From assembly GCA_027487845.1 (NCBI GenBank), contig JAIYCV010000001.1, positions 62,001 to 126,000 of the forward strand: a DNA stretch of 64,000 nt, in the 5' to 3' direction. Of the stretch, positions 61,001-64,000 are shown piece by piece. The notes beneath the pieces are model-generated. The model was not told the DNA's origin and did no database searches. It was given only the letters and a program-made list of their open reading frames with translations. A program made the position numbers and the translations under genes. Origin of the DNA: Flammeovirgaceae bacterium. GTDB taxonomy: Bacteria; Bacteroidota; Bacteroidia; Cytophagales; Cyclobacteriaceae. Positions within the stretch are counted from its first letter, which is position 1. Each line of letters opens with the position of its first letter.

Positions 61001-63339
61001 GGCACCGCCAGCGTGTTATTTGGACCTAGCCTCATGTATCCTTCGCCACTTCCCTCGCACTGCGAATGATCGGAGCCGATGCTTGAAAAAACAGGTGATC
61101 CTATTCCCGCTTGGGTGATTCTATAACTTCTAAAAAAGCTGTTTCCATATTCATGAAAAACTACCCAATTGCCGTTGGCGGTTATTCGCTCGGTGCTTTT
61201 TGAAAATAGCAGCACGTTCTTTTGTGCGATGTCACCTTTTCCACCATTTAATTTCCAATCAAATAAAGAATAGCGAACTTCATTATTCGAACCCGTTTCG
61301 TTCAATGCTTGTGTGGTGAAAATGTAATAGAGTGTTTCGTCTCCCGGCACGGGAAAAATCAACGATGATTGTGAGGAAAGCCCGCCAGGACTTCCACCAA
61401 GGGCGGTTCCATTGGCAGTTACCACGTTGGTTCGATCATAGACTTTATCGCCATCCGTGTAGAAAATGGTTTGACCATTCCTATCGCATACAATGGCGCA
61501 GCCTTCAGGTGCAGTCATGCCACCATCGGCCAAGGCTCGATTGGTGGTAAAGTCGATGCCCGCCTTGTTGCCAAAATACCATTTGTTAGATCGTTGATCG
61601 TTTAACCCGTATTCTTTCACATTGACCCCAGCCGAAACAGCACAGCCAAGGCCGTCCGAAATAGTTAAATAATAATAGCCAGCACTATCGGGTTTTAAAA
61701 TCAATCCTTTTTGTCCATTACTCCAGTCAGATGAAGCGGGCGTGCCGCCTTCTACCTTGGCAGTCACTGAAAATTGAACAGGCAATGCTTTGCCACGTTT
61801 AGGTGGAAACTCATCGCGACAAGCTGTTGTATCTTGCACTAGCGTGATTTTAAGTGCAAATGCTCTTACAGTTATTGGTATGGTTGTTGTCTTTCTTTGC
61901 CCTTGTAAGAAGGCAGTTATCGAAACATTTGATGTTCCTGCGTTGGCAAAGGTGTGCACAGGACTCCAAGCTTTTGAAAAGGAACCATCGCCAAAATCCC
62001 ATGCCACACTATCGGCATTAGGTGTTACTGTTGGATAAAATGCAGTGGGTGCATTTTGACAAGTTGAAATGGGAACAAAAGTGACAGAAATGTTTAAGTC
62101 TTTATCGGGTAAAAAAGAAGGGAATTGAGTTCCAATAAAATCAATTGCACCCAATGGTTGTGGATCAAATTTGACCTGACTGGCAATGGTATCAGTTTTT
62201 GTAAAACTCCCGACTTGAAACTTTCCAGCGGCAGTTTTATACAAATAATACATCGCGCTATCGGCACCCACTTGCAAGCCAAGGCTTTGAGTCGGTTTCA
62301 AAGAGGCTGGTAAAACGGAAGTTAGCGTAATCGAAGGATTTTTGGAATCATATTGAAGAACATCGGCTGTTATCCCTGTATCGCCAAAGTAAGAAAGATA
62401 AAGATATTGACCTTTTGCGTCCCACTCAATATCATAAATTGCCTGCTGCTCAACGGTAGGTTTTCCAGTGTTGAAGATGTAAGAGTCAAATGTGAATCTT
62501 CCAGTAGAATTATTAAAGTTGACAATGATGGCATCGTCATTCCCAGTTTGCGGTGCTACCGCGATTTTTCTTAGGTTGGGTGATGCAGGATCTACCAGCG
62601 GGCTAACGGCAAAATTTGCCACAGAAAGAGGTATACCGCTGGGAGAACCAATAGAAGTTGTGGTTGTAGTAACAAACACGCCAGTGCCGTCAATAAGCGT
62701 GGCAGAATAATCAGCGGAGCTATTTTTATGGGTAATTAACCAAAAATTGATTCCGTCCGCATGTGGCAGAATTGCCATTCCTTCCGATCTTCCCGTTAGG
62801 TTGCTAATGACTGTGTTTTTTGAAGTTACATCTCCTAGCGGAGGATTAGGGAAGGTGGCGTTTCCAAAAGAGGTTGAAGTTAAATCTACAATACTTACAC
62901 TAATAGTTCCACCAGTTGTGTAGCTAGCTGAATTGGTAAAAATATAGTACTTGTTGGGTTGGCCGGGTAAAGCCGAAATGACAACAGGTTGGTTTGCTGC
63001 CGTATTTCCTGATAACCCTGTTCCATTAGGCATTTGAAAATGGCAGGCATCATAAACGAGGTTTCCATCGGTGTAAAATAATAAATTGCCATTGGCTGGG
63101 TCGGTTGCCACGGCACTTCCTCCCGTGCCAAATGGGGTTGCCTTGTTTGAAATAGCCTCTGCTTTGCTAGTTCCTCTGTTAAATTTTATACCGTTGATGG
63201 TGTTACCAAAGTACCAGTTGTTCGTTGTTAATTTCTGTGAAAACGCTCCTTGAATAATCCCACAAAGAAAAATGAACAATAGTAATTTTTTCGTAGTTGA
63301 AATAAATCGTAATGCTTTCATATCTTTCACATTCATCAC
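58048..63339 (-). CDS. giant T9SS cargo adhesin (PKD/Ig repeats, type B sorting domain)
   Basis: 1763 residues. Start at 63339; a third in-frame Met (MKALRFIS) would equally fit the signal peptide, which ends GAFSQ. Two homologous modules of about 450 residues follow: each begins with N-x-WYFGN and a FYTDG-x-x-VYD motif in a propeller-like region and ends in a PKD domain (WDFGDGS at about 446; WSFGDGAS at about 969). Next come at least seven Ig/SprB-like domains (about 1050-1660) and a C-terminal gliding-motility-associated type B sorting domain (about 1670-1763: VSIFNRWGELIYES, WNGTYNNQGQPLPPGTYAY). It should be exported by T9SS and shown at the surface as an adhesin. A PorP/SprF gene diverges from it. 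Confidence 0.93.
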   Translation of the reverse strand: MMNVKDMKALRFISTTKKLLLFIFLCGIIQGAFSQKLTTNNWYFGNTINGIKFNRGTSKAEAISNKATPFGTGGSAVATDPANGNLLFYTDGNLVYDACHFQMPNGTGLSGNTAANQPVVISALPGQPNKYYIFTNSASYTTGGTISVSIVDLTSTSFGNATFPNPPLGDVTSKNTVISNLTGRSEGMAILPHADGINFWLITHKNSSADYSATLIDGTGVFVTTTTTSIGSPSGIPLSVANFAVSPLVDPASPNLRKIAVAPQTGNDDAIIVNFNNSTGRFTFDSYIFNTGKPTVEQQAIYDIEWDAKGQYLYLSYFGDTGITADVLQYDSKNPSITLTSVLPASLKPTQSLGLQVGADSAMYYLYKTAAGKFQVGSFTKTDTIASQVKFDPQPLGAIDFIGTQFPSFLPDKDLNISVTFVPISTCQNAPTAFYPTVTPNADSVAWDFGDGSFSKAWSPVHTFANAGTSNVSITAFLQGQRKTTTIPITVRAFALKITLVQDTTACRDEFPPKRGKALPVQFSVTAKVEGGTPASSDWSNGQKGLILKPDSAGYYYLTISDGLGCAVSAGVNVKEYGLNDQRSNKWYFGNKAGIDFTTNRALADGGMTAPEGCAIVCDRNGQTIFYTDGDKVYDRTNVVTANGTALGGSPGGLSSQSSLIFPVPGDETLYYIFTTQALNETGSNNEVRYSLFDWKLNGGKGDIAQKNVLLFSKSTERITANGNWVVFHEYGNSFFRSYRITQAGIGSPVFSSIGSDHSQCEGSGEGYMRLGPNNTLAVPLSYNGGNFIELFHLNDTTGRIVKYSKDDANNRLDLKESAGTVYGVEFANSNKKGLKLYATVNNGASSKLVEFAIDSLSKSTLFTPKITAPNLGAIQTAPNGTIYVAVKDANSLSQIVPGSDLTLKSNLQADAFPLATGTTSLLGLPNFRQQQGNGFGGPSFSFTGVCVGDSTKFTGQGTDSIDKYAWSFGDGASSTDQSPAHLYARAGTYNVTFRVYNRCSLDTTLSAKVTVFDPPARPSLSAATVLCNGPVTLDANRPNTSGLTYTWSTGETTKTIVVNRDLAVSVTNTDVNGCFSRASSLVVDNRPQVDLGPDQTVCQNNAVNVLDAGNRGATYVWKLKDETTGTITNGGTIQQQAVDTALPSKTTYTVTVTDPITTCAVTDAVTFTVNVSPNVTLTKRDPTGCGIDDGELQVNLANSTPSGGPNYAIFLTGPTSDQSIDKTVALSPFSYQNLTAGTYSVIVSDQISGCFSSQSIALIDAAWTIAATATTCDPSSISAVVTPPATPIVSYTVTGFSLGLPYTDTKPTLPLTVPQGTYTVQATDASGCIAADPTPLVVSPNPTLTITPDDLCNPKSLTVAVSGGGTFNYQWQFSPEVLVGPPTNVGLNNPTVNVAGQGTYKVIVSTLSCSFSDSYILKFNSVTPKVTQSDPCSDQVILTASPSGNYRYSWQKAGVAQPSLVGQQIALAVGDGGAYNVTLRDTDTGCVYSSTPAFNARVVGTIKASLSSTPPCKDGKAFTLTTTSTPSTGVNYAWTLNGSTITGATSAIINPSNEGKYQVTVSSAVAPECKSQPSITIVRNPIPEGNLPSAAIICADPDNKDPATAKVELNPGAFLQYQWYKNEALLSAETKQKLNVTSPGLYRVDITNSYNCTSSDKTEVRNECIPKLVAPSAFRPGSKDATNQNFFVYSFFITDQFEVSIFNRWGELIYESKDKNFKWNGTYNNQGQPLPPGTYAYSIKYISSFRPDKGVQEQRGGVVLIR

Positions 63340-63489
63340 CTTTCTGCTGATAGTTCAATTTTCAAATTTATAACGCCAAACTCTGCTAAAGTAATACAAT
63401 TTGGCTTAAAATATCGTTATGGGTTTAAATCGGTGGTATTTGTTGGCAAACGCTTTTTTTAATGTTATTAAACGATTTAATTTGCTCTA

Positions 63490-64000
63490 ATGGAGAACGA
63501 TAAACATTCGAGGTTCGTGGGTAGGCTGGCTCTTTTTTTTGTTTTGCTGTTGGTTTGCCTTGAAAATGAAATTTTAGCGCAAGATCCACAGTTCTCTCAA
63601 TTTTATGCCGCTCCTTTGTATTTAAACCCGGCTTTTGCAGGGTCAACGGGTCAAAATAGGGTAGGGCTCAACTACCGAAATCAATGGCCTTCGATCGATG
63701 CTAATTTTACTACTGTTTCTGCTTACGCGGATTTTTATTTGGAAGACTACAATAGCGGGGTAGGGGTGTTGATCAATAGCGATCGCGAAGGGTTGCTTGG
63801 TCTTCAGTCAATAAGTGTTGCTTTTCAATACTCGTATGATTTGCAATTGACTAAGAAACTCTCGTTCAGACCGGGTTTCCAAGCTGCGGTTTACAACCGT
63901 TCGCTCAATTTTTCTAAACTTACATTTGGCGATCAATTTGATGCAGCAACAGGTGAGGTTGTAAATCCGACTTCGGTCGATGGTTTAAGCACAGGCCAGT
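63490..64000 (+). CDS. PorP/SprF-family type IX secretion membrane protein (5' part)
   Basis: ATG at 63490; the frame is open to the window edge, so only the first 170 residues are seen. Signal peptide (about 9-30, ending ILAQ), then QDPQFSQFYAAPLYLNPAFAGS and RVGLNYRNQWPSI, the exact hallmark of the PorP/SprF family, followed by amphipathic beta strands (GVGVLINSDREGLLGLQ, FQYSYDLQLTKKLSFRPGFQ). These outer-membrane barrels are usually encoded next to type B (CHU_C) cargo genes and help move them to the surface. Here the cargo gene is divergent across a 150-bp intergenic region. Confidence 0.93.
   Translation, partial: MENDKHSRFVGRLALFFVLLLVCLENEILAQDPQFSQFYAAPLYLNPAFAGSTGQNRVGLNYRNQWPSIDANFTTVSAYADFYLEDYNSGVGVLINSDREGLLGLQSISVAFQYSYDLQLTKKLSFRPGFQAAVYNRSLNFSKLTFGDQFDAATGEVVNPTSVDGLSTGQ

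Noticed and set aside
1-64000. tRNA, rRNA or tmRNA genes
   Set aside because: I looked for T-loop and other conserved RNA sequence on both strands and found none; a covariance-model scan would be decisive.

Overview
The window looks like a chromosomal segment of a Bacteroidota bacterium, most likely of the order Cytophagales. The evidence is: FtsZ ends in the long Bacteroidota-type tail; several proteins carry type IX secretion (T9SS) sorting domains or T9SS-linked folds (type A and type B C-terminal domains, a PorE-like OmpA protein, a PorP/SprF protein); and the best promoters have a TAnnTTTG -7 element, in two cases with TTG 18-19 bp upstream. There are about 50 genes on both strands. I see no rRNA, tRNA, CRISPR array, intact transposon or prophage. 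This is mainly a core-genome region with scattered lineage-specific genes.

Layout. 1-3.4 kb: end of the division cluster (ftsQ 3' end, ftsA, ftsZ). 3.7-13.5 kb: alpha/beta hydrolase, endonuclease III, a NamZ/DUF1343 cell-wall hydrolase, an ABC/FtsX-type permease, pyrD, xerD, a small secreted protein, a DUF5009 acyltransferase-like membrane protein and an orphan TPR histidine kinase. 13.6-22.8 kb: a PadR/PspC-GIN envelope-stress pair, an amine-oxidase remnant, a giant TamB and divergent tsaD. 22.9-31.5 kb: smpB, HNH nuclease, nfeD-floA, a Gre-like factor, rsmG, fluC/crcB, a secreted sugar-dehydrogenase-like multidomain protein, plsC and a Dabb protein. 31.5-40.6 kb: Gfo/Idh/MocA oxidoreductase, SUMF1-like protein, RsmB-type methyltransferase, TIM-barrel isomerase, a secreted TPR-CHAT (caspase-like) protein, a DUF433-DUF5615 toxin-antitoxin-like pair and a MazG-like NTPase. 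40.6-50.2 kb: comB, gcvT, a polytopic TPR protein, the PorE-like protein and lon. 50.2-51.0 kb: a non-coding stretch with a regular 21-bp tandem array. 51-64 kb: serine hydrolase, DUF2279 protein, pgk, pfkA, tsaC/sua5, a Nudix hydrolase, a small secreted protein, a 1763-residue T9SS cargo adhesin and the divergent start of a PorP/SprF gene.

How the genes work together. Outer-envelope biogenesis is the main theme (FtsQAZ, NamZ-like, TamB, the permease, PorE-like, PorP/SprF, CHU_C adhesin, PspC-GIN). Translation and RNA quality control is second (tsaD and tsaC in one t6A pathway, smpB, rsmG, RsmB-like, Gre-like, lon). The most unusual signals are non-coding: (i) fifteen 21-bp units at 50485-50799 with no indel, which is two helical turns per unit; and (ii) several families of short 7-16-nt-period repeats that sit against stop codons throughout the window and in some genes supply the stop codon or the last residues. 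No undescribed multi-gene system can be proved from sequence alone. The best candidates for a second look are the 21-bp array, the stop-codon repeats, the secreted TPR-CHAT protein and the PadR/PspC-GIN pair.
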